DNA of 64,000 nt from Paraphysoderma sedebokerense (lineage: Eukaryota; Blastocladiomycota; Physodermatomycetes; Physodermatales; Physodermataceae): assembly GCA_025602915.1 (NCBI GenBank), contig JAHLJZ010000012.1:310001-374000 (forward strand). Reading direction: 5' to 3'. Below are positions 54,415-64,000 of this stretch, one piece after another (positions within the stretch are counted from its first letter, which is position 1; each line of letters starts with the position of its first letter). Made by a program: the position numbers and the translations under genes. The notes below the pieces were generated by a model. It worked only from the letters and a program-made list of their open reading frames with translations, made no database searches and was not told where the DNA came from.

Positions 54415-56704
54415 ATGTCGCATCAAATTAACTTCTCCGCCCACGGTCAAGAGATGCAGTCTTATTACCGTCGTATAATGGACGGTGATGAGTCTATTAA
54501 CTGGGTTATATTCGGTTACGACAAGGCCTCGAATGATCTCAAAGTTGCCGAGTCTGGGGATGGTGGGTTGGACGAATTGGTCGAGGAATTTGAGGGTAGC
54601 AAGATACAGTACGCTCTTGTTAGAGTGAAAGATCCTAATTCTGGGTTACCTAAAGTTGTGTTAATTGCATGGGTTCGTATTTCGGTCTCTTATTTCTATC
54701 TGGTTCAGTGGTACCTGCCATTCCGGGAGAAATATTACAAAGTGCTCCGACGCGAGGGTATTCTATCTGCAACCGAAGTTGAGCTAATGTGTTTAATTAT
54801 TACCGTTTTTGCTTGTTATGTTTCTTCATGTTATTCGTGCAGTGTGGACAAGGTGTACCGGTACTTAAGAAGGGTTTATACAGTTCTCATTTGAACGACG
54901 TGTGTTCATATTTGAAAGGCTACAATATTCAAATTAACGCACGATCTGACGACGACATTGATCCAAAGAGTATTATGCGAAAAGTAAAGGATAGTTCCGG
55001 TGCCAAGGTAACTTTCTTTATCGAGTATCCTATATTTAATCTTTATTTACGGATGTCCATTAACACGTTTGCACCAATCTTTTCTTCATCAGTATTCGGT
55101 GCAAGAAGGAAGTAAAGCACACCTTCAGAGTTCTTCAGCTGCCGCCCCTAAGACGACACATACACCTGCACCCGCCCCCTCTTATGCTTCGAAACCATCA
55201 GCACCGGCAACTCAAAAGCCATCTTCCTACACACCCTCCCGACCAAATTATACGCCTCCAGCTGCTACCTCGTCTAGCTTATCATACAAACCACCATCCA
55301 CTGCCGCACCGACAAAACCATCTACATATAAACCGTCCGCTCCGGCTCCCGGTCGAGCAGTACCTACACCTTCTGCCTCCTCCGTCTCCGCCAACAAACC
55401 ATCCTACTTAGCTGCGAATAACAGCAAAAATGCGGAACAAGAAGAGGAAGCAGATCCGTCTCTTGCTGGTCTTTCCCCCTCACAGATTCGCGCAAAGCAG
55501 GCTCGCGAGGCTCGTGAAGCTGAACTCAAACAATTCACTCAACTTAGAAATGCAAAGCAAGATGAAGATGTGAAGCGAGAAGAAGAGAGGAGGGAACAAG
55601 CACATGGTAGAGTTCAACAAGAGAGAATGGAACGAGAGCGTCAAGAAAAAGAGAGGCGTGAACGAGAAGAACGGGAGAAGCAAGCTGAGATGGAAAGACA
55701 AAGAGAAAGAGAAGCGCAGAATCGCAAACGAGAGCAAGAGCGTGTTGAAATGGAGAGACGAAAGAGGGAACAACAAGAGCGGGAAGAAGAAGAACGAAGG
55801 AAACAAGAAGCTGAGGAACAAGACAGAAGAGCACAGGCGGAAGCCGAAGCGGAAGCAGCTAGGGCACAGATGGACAATATGACGCTACAAAGCGAACAGA
55901 CATATACGAATGGAACAGAGGTGACTGCTGTCGCATTGTACGACTATGACGCTGGTATTGTTCGCCATTCTTACACTTCTTTTTAGAAGCTAATTTGAAC
56001 TAAGAATCATGCTATAATTTATTACAGTTGAAGCCAACGAAATGAGTATCCGAGAAGGAGAACTCATCACAAGCATTCAAAAGATGGACGACGGATGGTG
56101 GTTCGGAAGAATTGAAGACAGAGAAGGACTATTCCCTGGTATATTGGCTGTTTCTACCTTCATCTCTTTAACCATTGATTGGGTACACCCTTTCTAACAA
56201 TTTTTCAAATTTCCTTCATCGACATTTACGTTTGAACCAAACAGCAAATTATGGTGCGTTAAAACCTCCACAGACTTCTCTACTTCATCATCAGTTCTTT
56301 TCTGACATTCTTCTACTTCCATTCTATTTTAAACCTCTCCAGTCGAAGAAAAAGCCTACGATCAAAGCATCATCAATGACTACTCTCAATCCGAAACTTC
56401 ATATCCTGATACACTCAACCTATCCCAATCTCAACCACAACAACACCACGAACAAGACCAATCACACTACGATACCTCTCATTACGAGACTTCCACACAA
56501 GAGGGTGACAACTCTACCAACGCTAATTTATTGACTTGTGTCGCGTTGTATGATTTCAGTGCTTCAGAGGAAAACGAAGTCTCGTTTAATGAGGGACAAC
56601 GCATCGTGGAGGTGGATATGGCGAGTGATGATTGGTGGTGTGGGACTGTTGAAGAAACGGGTGCTAGAGGATATTTTCCTAAAACTTATGTTGATGTTGC
56701 CTAA
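54415..56704 (+). CDS. ABP1: Actin-binding protein Abp1/drebrin-like, ADF-H and two SH3
   Basis: Links actin patches to endocytic proteins. Exons 54415-54672, 54843-55007, 55093-55954, 56028-56138, 56245-56253 and 56343-56704 give 588 residues. The ADF-H domain reads WVIFGYDKASNDLKV, VVLIAWCGQGVPVLKKGLYS. It is followed by a Pro/Ser-rich part, then a Glu/Arg-rich coiled coil (about residues 270-430). First SH3: VTAVALYDYDAVEANEMSIR, DDGWWFGRIEDREGLFPANY; second SH3: LTCVALYDFSASEENEVSF, DDWWCGTVEETGARGYFPKT. The FPANYVE end of the first SH3 needs the 9-nt exon at 56245-56253. Yeast Abp1 has one SH3; two are common in other fungi. The first donor is GTTCGT. Confidence 0.95.
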
Positions 56705-57050
56705 GATGATTGCAAGATGAAGATGTGTAACTGAATGAGAGAAAGAAGAGAGAGCGGAGAGAGAAAAAAAAGTGAATAAGTGGAAGTGGACTGTTGATAT
56801 TTTTTGAATTTTATCTTAATCCGTAGGTAGAATTAAAATGACAGTACAAGAGGACAGAGGTGACGGCCAACTAGGAATCGGTATTACAATTATACTTTAA
56901 TTTACACTCTATATAACATCAGTTTTCTGAATAAACAAAAAACATAAAAATCAACAAGGATGGCATAAATCGGTTTGCTCTGTCTCACGAACTTCATTAT
57001 GAATGAATGTATAACACAAGAAATACAGCTGCTCCTTTTTTTCTTTTATA
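56705..57050. other. Convergent 3' spacer
   Basis: 346 bp, AT-rich, with AATAAA at 56931-56936. Nothing coding. Confidence 0.5.
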
Positions 57051-58150
57051 TTATTTTTGTAAAATAACGGCATAGTAGTTTGGCCAAATGCATTCTTGAT
57101 CCAAAAATTTGTGGATCTGATCTTTAATGAATTTTTCTAATTTCGATACGTTTTTTAAAACTTGATGCGTTTTGTCACCTATTGACGATTCGAACGTGAC
57201 GTCTTGAAGAAGACTTTTTGATGACGGTGAAAACAGTTGGGATTATACAAAATGCGGGGGAGCAAAGGAAAAGAAAAGAAAACAAAAAGTGAGTGAATTG
57301 GACGGACGAGGTAAAAGGGTCCAATTTTGGATGCGGAACATGGTAAACATGATGAGTAGGAGAATGACAAGGAATCTGCGAGGTACCTGGTATTACCAGC
57401 TTCATCTTCACTTTCCAAGAAACAAAAATGAATTCTCTCGCCGTTGAGAATCGAGACGACTCCGATTCCGTCGAATTTGCAACCACGAAGAGTCAATTCA
57501 ATCGGTATACTCATAAATTTCGGAGTCGGTTGATTCAAAATCAATTCTGTACTTATTTTCATTGATATATTACCTGTATAAGAGATATGTATATGAAATT
57601 GAATATCGTTGGGTGATTTTTGTAGGGGTAGGGAATGAGAGTGAGGGTGCGCATCAAAATAAGGATTGTGCTGAGATTGGGGAGGTTTAGTGTTGAAGGA
57701 ATCGCTCGAGGATCGATGGTGGCTTTCGTGGTGGTGGGTTCGATGGAAGGAAGAGACGGATGGTATTGATGGAGATTGAGTATTTGAGGTTGTGATGTTT
57801 TCTTGGGACGCTGGTAATGAGTTGGCGCGGGGTTTTAGAGATGCGTGTGTTTGTGAGGATGATCTATGGTGCGGATGAAACTGTTGTTGAAAACGAGTGG
57901 ACGAAAAGGATGAATGAGAGGAGGAGTCTAGGGATTCTGAATCAGATTCTGGTAGATAGAATTCGTCGAATGGATCGGTGATATCCAGGATTTCGATTTC
58001 TGGAGGGATGTCGCCAAAGGAGAGGTCAGAGATCGAGATGTGCCCAATAAAGTCCGGTTTTTCGGCGGCCAGGAATTTGTTGTTGAGAAATGTCTGGGCC
58101 GAGAGAGCGACATCTGCATCTATATTCGCAAAGTTGATGTTGAGCGACAT
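57051..58150 (-). CDS. MDM12: ERMES subunit Mdm12 (SMP domain)
   Basis: Mdm12 bridges Mmm1 (ER) and Mdm34 (mitochondrion) in the ERMES lipid-transfer complex. Two exons, 57397-58150 and 57051-57202, join in phase to 301 residues. The N-terminus MSLNINFANIDADVAL and the segment ISDLSFGDIPPEIEILDITD, PFDEFY are classic Mdm12. A His/Ser-rich loop (about residues 75-180) interrupts the SMP domain, as in other fungi. Then DIQFHIHISYTGNISMKIST and ERIHFCFLESEDEA, and after the intron DVTFESSIGDKTHQVLKNVS, KLEKFIKDQIHKFLDQECIW. The acceptor chosen (TTCTTCAAG) is the only one giving the conserved C-terminal helix; reading through the intron gives an unrelated tail. Confidence 0.93.
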
Positions 58151-59369
58151 ACTGCCTTCTGTTGCAAAGAGCCGGGATGGAAAATTCAGTAGTGTGGGTT
58201 GATTGAACCCGGTCAGTTGGATCTCGTTGTCACGTTCAAGTCACGCATCTACCACCCTGGACGACTCTTGCTGGTAGTCTCGGTGCCAGACTGAAAGCGG
58301 TTTGATAATCAAATTAACATGGAAGGACTCAAGATGAATATCGCCAGGCGAGTGAGTCTTTCAATTGGAACAACGCAAGGTTACGCAAGCTGCCATTCAA
58401 CTATGTGCGGGACGGGAAACACTGTGCTATAGATTCTCCGCGATAATGTGAATTGCAATCACGGAAGTAATATATGTTAGGAATAGATTGACCAAGTTGG
58501 ATGTTTGTATTGGTGCTTATACTGGAAGTTTGTTCCAGCTTTTGTGTAATTTTTGCCTGTCTATCGTTTCTTTGACACCTTTTCGCGTTCTTGGGTCAAT
58601 AAGGTCAATTAAGCAGTCACACCGCAGATTGCCAACCATGGTATTGGTATAACTATAGACTGTAGAGTGGGAGGCGAAATAAAATATTCCGTAATAGAGG
58701 ATAATGTACATGTATAGTGTATAAAGAAAGCGATTTCTCATGGCACATGGCGATAGGCAATATGGTTGGCGGAGATTTCAATAGGGAGTCAGAATGTTGA
58801 CCATCGCGCAGGGCGTGGTTCGGTGGTGCTTTGGTCAGACATGCCACCGGCAGAACCAGGAGATACAGGACAAGGAAGCGTATATGGAATCGTAGATGGA
58901 ATACAGATAGATGGAGTGAGAAGGGGAATAATGGTATCTAGGGCAGAGTGTATGAGAGGATGAGAGAGAGAGTCAAAGGACAGGGAGCAGGAGAGGTTGC
59001 AGGGTTGCCCAGTCGGTGGCCAGCACACAGTGAGCAAGCGAGAGAGGGAATTCCACCCAAGGACTCCCCTTTCTAGTTCTGGTCACCACATACACACAGA
59101 CACACTCCATCCACATACAACACACACTCCCTCTCCGCTGCGATGCATCCTCGGCCATAGCCCTGCATCCCCCTCTCCACACCCACACACACACCCCAAA
59201 ACACCACCTGACTCTCTCCACCCCATCTCTACCATCTCCAACAAGTCAACCCCAGTAAATGATATAATCTAATACATCTCTGCAAAAACATACCCCATCC
59301 AATACTACCCTCATCCTAATCCTCCCTCCAACACTCCCCAACATCCCCCCTCCCTCTCCCCCCTCCAAC
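58151..59369. promoter_or_regulatory. Divergent promoter with CA- and CT-rich 5' leader
   Basis: 1.2 kb between MDM12 and the LIM-RhoGAP gene. From about 59075 to 59368 the plus strand is strongly C-rich, with ACACAC runs and, directly before the ATG, a CCTCCCTCTCCCCCCTCC tract. Such pyrimidine-rich leaders are typical of fungal core promoters and 5' UTRs. No gene seen in 58160-59000. Confidence 0.5.
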
Positions 59370-62300
59370 ATGGACATTACTACCTCAGAACCGCCCTCTC
59401 ATCCTGATGCCATGTCCTCCTCCATCGCAACTACCTCTCCTGCTGCCAATGCTGCAAGCGTCGCCGCTAACCGTTCATGCTCCGCTTGCTCACTGCCCCT
59501 AACCGGTCAATTTGTGCGAGCTTTGGGCGGCACCTATCATTTAAACTGCTTCACTTGTCTGGTACGTGTTTTTAAAATTGGAATCGTTCGTATAGACGGA
59601 AAAAGAAGGAATACAATGAATGCATTAAAAGAGAAATTTGACTATAACAATCACACCCACTAATTACAATATTTGCCAAAATAGGACTGTAATCAAGTGG
59701 TAGCAGCTAAATTCTTTCCATACGAAAACCCTTCAGACGGTAAACAATATCCGCTTTGCGAACGAGACTATTTCAAACGACTTGACCTGATATGTGCGAA
59801 ATGCAACGGTGCATTACGAGGGTCATATATAAACGCTCTCAATAGGAAATACCATGTGGATCACTTTACTTGTTCCGTCTGCCCGACAGTGTTTGGCCCC
59901 AGCGAAAGTTACTATGAACATGACGGTGATGTGTTTTGCCATTACCATTATTCAACTGTACATGCTACAAAGTGTGGTGGTTGTAATGTGGCTATCTTGA
60001 AGCAATTTGTCGAGATAAATAGGAATGGCGTAGAGGAACAGTGGCATCCTGAATGCTACATGATACATAAGGTTTGCAGATTCTTTACACGTCCGAAAAG
60101 AGCAATAAGTGCTAATCGTTACATTTCGTATCCTTCTGAATCGCGACAGTCATGGAATATTCGCCTAGCAGCACCTGAATTCAGCCAGCATTCACAACTC
60201 AACCAAGGTTAGTCAATGTGTACTTTTTGTCGCCCTTGGAATTGAACACTAATCCGTTTGATAATGCTCTTGTCGTGACTATACCATTTTATCATCATCT
60301 TACCTCTGCAACAAATAAAGATTCTGCATCTCGACAGCTGAGTGCCGATACACTGAAAAAGGAGCAAAAAGATATGGAAGAAAAGGTTACACGGATATGG
60401 ACTGTTCTCTCGGCATTCGAGGAATCAGCTGCAGCCTGCATCTCTGATATGTTACTGAACGTTTCAAACGGAATGTACGTGGATGGAGTGAATGAGGCGG
60501 CAAATTTCATTTACCATGTGGAAAAACTGTTTGCAGGGATCGATGTCGTGGAGACACAGCTGGCAAAGTTTGGTGATAAAACTGGTACGTGAGAAGTAGA
60601 TCCTGCTGCGTGCATCTGTGTTGTGACGAAATTAACCGCAATGTTACTCTTCGAATTGACCGACAATACAGGCTTAGTACATACAAAAGAACCTCGCATG
60701 TTGGCCAAGAAAGTCGTTGGATTCTTTTCACTACTGACGCACACACATGACTCGCCGAATAAACGGTTGGGAATCACTCAAGAATTATTGTCGCTTGTGA
60801 CGAGTTTAGCTCATTTACTGAAGATATTGATACGAATAGCGCTGAGCGGGGCGTTAAAATTGGTAATTCATTCTTTCGCATAGAGTCTACTTTTCATGGC
60901 AATAACTCAAAATCTTGTTGACTGCCTTTTTGCGCTCCCGTGTTTCCATCCCATTACACAGGAACGAATCCATAAATACACTCTTGCCATCCATGACTTT
61001 CTTAATACCCTCATGGAAGTCAGTGAATCAGAACGAGACTTCGCCAAGGCAACCAATAGAACCCCCACATCCACACCTCCCAATGTCGCCTCTCACCGAA
61101 CTGCCATTGTCGTTGATACAGATGTCAAATCCGATTTATGTTTTAATTGCCGAAACACGATCGAGGAGGCATGTATTCGATTACCGTCATCATCTCAGAG
61201 ATGGCATTTAAATTGTTTTGTCTGTGCCAAAACTGGTAAAAGTCTGAAGCATGAATATAAGGAGAGTGCCTGGGACTCGAAAGCTCAGGAGGTTCTTAGC
61301 AAAGAATTCAAAGGGGAACGGGATGGTCTAGTCTATGGTTTTGAATATGTCACACAGCTGCAGCAGTACACCTTTCTGTTAAGGGTCGCACTGAAAAGAT
61401 ATTATAGTTTGTTGAGAGCCAAAGGAGGTATGTCGAATGTTTTTGTGCTTTCTCTAAGCAAGATGAACTTGATGTAACCATTTTATCTTTAGAACCTGAC
61501 ATTATGGAATCATCATCTGTTGCTGGCTCAACGGAGAAGTTAGACAAAGACAAAATAGCATCAAATTCCGCAGAGACTTCAGCAGAGGATATAAGCAACG
61601 TTACTAAACTTATGGCCGATCACGGTTTGGATTCCTTTGTAAAGAATCAAAATGACCTGATTTCGAAGCAACGAACCCTCGTAGAACCAGTGATTGCTAG
61701 TTCTGTTCATAATCTGATTGAATCGATTCATGGAGGTCCTGGAGTGACATCTTCGTCACTAAGTTTGGGCCATAAAGAGGATGATCCCTCCTCCCACGAT
61801 ACGGCGAAAGGGCAGCATTACAAAACCAGTGAAACCGATCTTACAAGGTCATCATCCATTCGAAGATCATCTCCGTCACCGTCGAAACCTATCCCTATAT
61901 CCAGTACATCTCCTTCTTCAACGCCACATGCAACGTCCGGCGGGATGGTGCGCCCTATACCATCACCGAATGCCACTTCCCAGTCTGCCGTTTCTCGAGC
62001 GTTAAACCATGACGATTCCTCCAGTGAGTTATCCCCTTCCACGACGAAAAGACCTGTTATCACAGCAGCGGATATCAAACTTCCACTTTCTTCCTCCCCT
62101 AATGATCCGTACCCACCGCAGTCTTCAAATAGTATCACCTTAGCGCCTTCCTCTGTCAAGCAAAGCCCCAAACGCAATACTATCACCGTCAAAACCAAGA
62201 CTTATCTGTCAGAGTTGACTGCTTTGGAATATTTCATGGTCAAACATATGGTGGTCGTTCAATTAGAAAATTTGTTGAAAGATTTCTATACGATTGAGGA

Positions 62301-63647
62301 ATTGATTGATGCGATTGGGAGTACGAAAAAGAATAGCGGTTTTTGGTCACGGTTTTTGAATAGTTTGAAACCTAAGACAAAAACGAATACGAAAGGTTCG
62401 TTCGCACTTTTTTGATTACTTCGATACTCGCCGGTTTGTTTACTGACACAATTGCCCTCCTCCTATTCTGATTGCCTGCTGTCAATTTGGTACAGTTGAA
62501 GGAACATTTGGTGTTCCGCTTGAAATTCTGGTGGAACGGTACGGCGTGAATTCGAGTTTGGGTTCGGGTCCGGGTAGGATTCGAATTCCCAAATTTGTAG
62601 ATGTGGCGATAAATGTGATGAAAAGTTGTGGTATGTTTTTCGCCCTTTCTTCCGTTGTTATTATCTGTCGCACATCATTTGTACTCACCGTTACGTCTTT
62701 GTGATACGTAAAACCAATTCTGCCCCACTTCAGATCTTTACACCGAAGGTATATTTCGAATCAACGGGAACATAAAGAAGCTGAAAATATTAGCGGATGA
62801 ATTAGACACTGATCCTAATAATGTGCAGTTGCAACAAGTGGGGGTCATACAAATTGCGGCATTACTGAAAAAGTTTTTAAGAGAAATGCCGGAACCTTTG
62901 TTGACTTTTAAGTTGCACAAATTGTTTATCGATTCACAACGTTCGTGTCTCTTTATGCTGCCTTTCAGTTTCATGTTTGATGCTAATTTTAGTTATACCG
63001 TGTTGCCAATACAGGAATCGACACGGACGAAACAACCCGTAAAAAAATTCTTCATCTGGCATGTTGTCTCATGCCCAAACCTAATCGGGATTTACTCGAA
63101 GTACTATGTATCTTTTTGCGTCAAGTTTCCACATTTGCGTTACCGGACGATGAAACAAAAGGATCGAAAATGGATTTATATAATTTAGCTACCGTTATTG
63201 CACCTAATATATTATACAGTAAAGCCAAAGAACCTAGTAGGGAGGATAGCATGTTGGCCGTGCAAGTGATTTATTCGATTTTGCTGCTGCAAGATGATTT
63301 TTGGACGGTTTGTATTGAGCTCTTTTCGTAGATTTAGTACACTCCCTAATATTTTTCTTTCTCTTCATTCATAATTTATTACTCGAAATTTGTTTTATTC
63401 GGCTTATGATATACGTTTTCGAAACGCGGATTGGAATACTCAGGTCCCAGAAGATTTAGCTCCGTTCTTAAATGATCAGTCTCTTGCTAATGAACTGAAT
63501 CCAGATTTGGACACCAAAGAAGCGATTCAGAAGGCGCAGGAATTAGTTAAATTGAAGAGATCAAATAGTTCAAGGGACGTTATGGTGACACAGTCGCATG
63601 GGTTAAGAGATAAAGCTAGGACGGCGGTGGTAGAAAATCAAGTGTGA
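59370..63647 (+). CDS. LRG1: LIM-RhoGAP, Lrg1-like
   Basis: GTPase-activating protein of the Lrg1 class, which in yeast switches off Rho1 in cell-wall signalling. Starting MDITTSEPPSHPDAM at 59370, the gene has about ten introns. LIM clusters: CSACSLPL...GTYHLNCFTCLDCN; CAKCNGALRGSYIN, HVDHFTCSVC; CGGCNVAILKQF with WHPECYMIH; and after a helical stretch CFNCRNTIEE with WHLNCFVC. A Ser/Pro-rich linker (61500-62200) follows. The RhoGAP domain spans 62497-63310: GTFGVPLEILVE, the arginine finger in TEGIFRINGNIKK, LLKKFLREMPEPLL, CCLMPKPNRDLLEVLC and NLATVIAPNIL. The last exon (from about 63440) is charged and ends ARTAVVENQV. All catalytic residues are present. The number of LIM units is slightly uncertain because of intron borders around 60070-60210. 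Confidence 0.92.
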
Positions 63648-64000
63648 GTCGACAGAGTATCGATTGGTTGCGTTTAATCTGCGACGCGATTATGAGGTGG
63701 ATGAATAGAAAAAGGGTAGTGGCCTTGTGGTCAATGTAGGAGCAAGAAAAGAAAAACGTCGGCTTCAAATAAGAGTTAGCGAGTTAGGACTTGGAGTGGA
63801 TTAGCAACACAAAGATAGCAAGACACAATGGAGAACTTTTAAAAGTTGTATAGTGTCGATTTTATGCAATTTTAGTTTTTTTTTCTATATTCCTTAGTAT
63901 ATCTCTCGTAATTCATTATAATATAGATATCCATTCCCCGTATAATTGGTTTCTCAGTTTAGACAATTTGTAACGATGACCATTTAGATGCCGGGTCACC
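63648..64000. other. Region after the LIM-RhoGAP gene
   Basis: 353 bp, AT-rich toward the end, no coding frame. Likely 3' UTR and the start of the next spacer, cut by the window edge. Confidence 0.5.

Noticed and set aside
55480-55882. Long frames in other phases in the Abp1 coiled-coil region, including a Phe/Leu-rich minus frame
   Set aside because: They arise from the repetitive Glu/Arg/Gln codons of the real coiled coil.
57179-57396. Continuation of the Mdm12 frame into a hydrophobic tail
   Set aside because: This is intron sequence; splicing 57397 to 57202 restores the conserved Mdm12 C-terminus in phase.
1-64000. Transposons, virus-like elements, CRISPR arrays, rRNA genes
   Set aside because: No transposase, reverse transcriptase, capsid or envelope-like frames, terminal repeats, regularly spaced repeats or rRNA sequence were noticed.

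Overview
The window is a gene-dense piece of nuclear DNA from a fungus, most likely an early-diverging lineage (Mucoromycota, Zoopagomycota or chytrid-like) and not a yeast. The sequence shows about 27 protein genes on both strands, nearly all split by short GT-AG introns (mostly 45-150 nt), with standard stop codons. Fungal marks are an ERMES subunit (Mdm12), an Lrg1-type LIM-RhoGAP, an Stf2-like small protein, a Cys12-type mitochondrial cysteine synthase and Abp1. Genes usually lost in yeasts but kept in animals or plants are also present: UBE2S with its APC/C tail, canonical CSN2, PSMG4, a LEUNIG-type corepressor and an SBP2-type L7Ae protein. Assignment to an early-diverging fungus is inference from that mixture.

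Layout. 0-10 kb: the 3' half of Ku80 (+), a coiled-coil unknown (-), a membrane-anchored cysteine synthase (+), a membrane GNAT acetyltransferase of unknown family (-), then about 3 kb with no confident gene and one candidate structured RNA. 10-20 kb: a 1218-residue LUFS/LisH-polyQ-WD40 corepressor (+), the ribosomal chaperone Sqt1 (-), the checkpoint clamp subunit Rad1 (+) and an Stf2-like gene (+). 20-29 kb: protein phosphatase 5, a VAP protein, PSMG4 and Vps2/CHMP2, all on the minus strand. 29-38 kb: an SBP2-like L7Ae domain fused to ankyrin repeats (+), a second MSP-domain membrane protein (-), UBE2S (-) and NF-YC/Hap5 (+), the last two divergent around a duplicated CACGTG box; then a small basic unknown. 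38-46 kb: CSN2 (-), a membrane-anchored haloalkane-dehalogenase-like hydrolase with a 4-nt exon (+), and a four-TM protein (+). 46-53 kb: a tandem pair of ferric-reductase-type flavocytochromes (+,+) and mitochondrial bL21m (-). 54-64 kb: Abp1 with a 9-nt exon (+), Mdm12 (-) and an LIM-RhoGAP (+).

There are no operons; neighbours mostly do unrelated housekeeping jobs. Loose themes are ubiquitin/proteasome function (PSMG4, UBE2S, CSN2), membrane contact sites (two MSP proteins, Mdm12), DNA damage (Ku80, Rad1) and actin/Rho control (Abp1, Lrg1-like). I saw no transposon, virus-like element, CRISPR array, rRNA or convincing tRNA. The most novel items are the SBP2-like/ankyrin fusion, the LEUNIG-type protein, the microexons, and the acidic PP1-motif insertion in one of the two reductases. 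Exon limits were read by eye and may be off by a base or so; starts flagged below are less certain.
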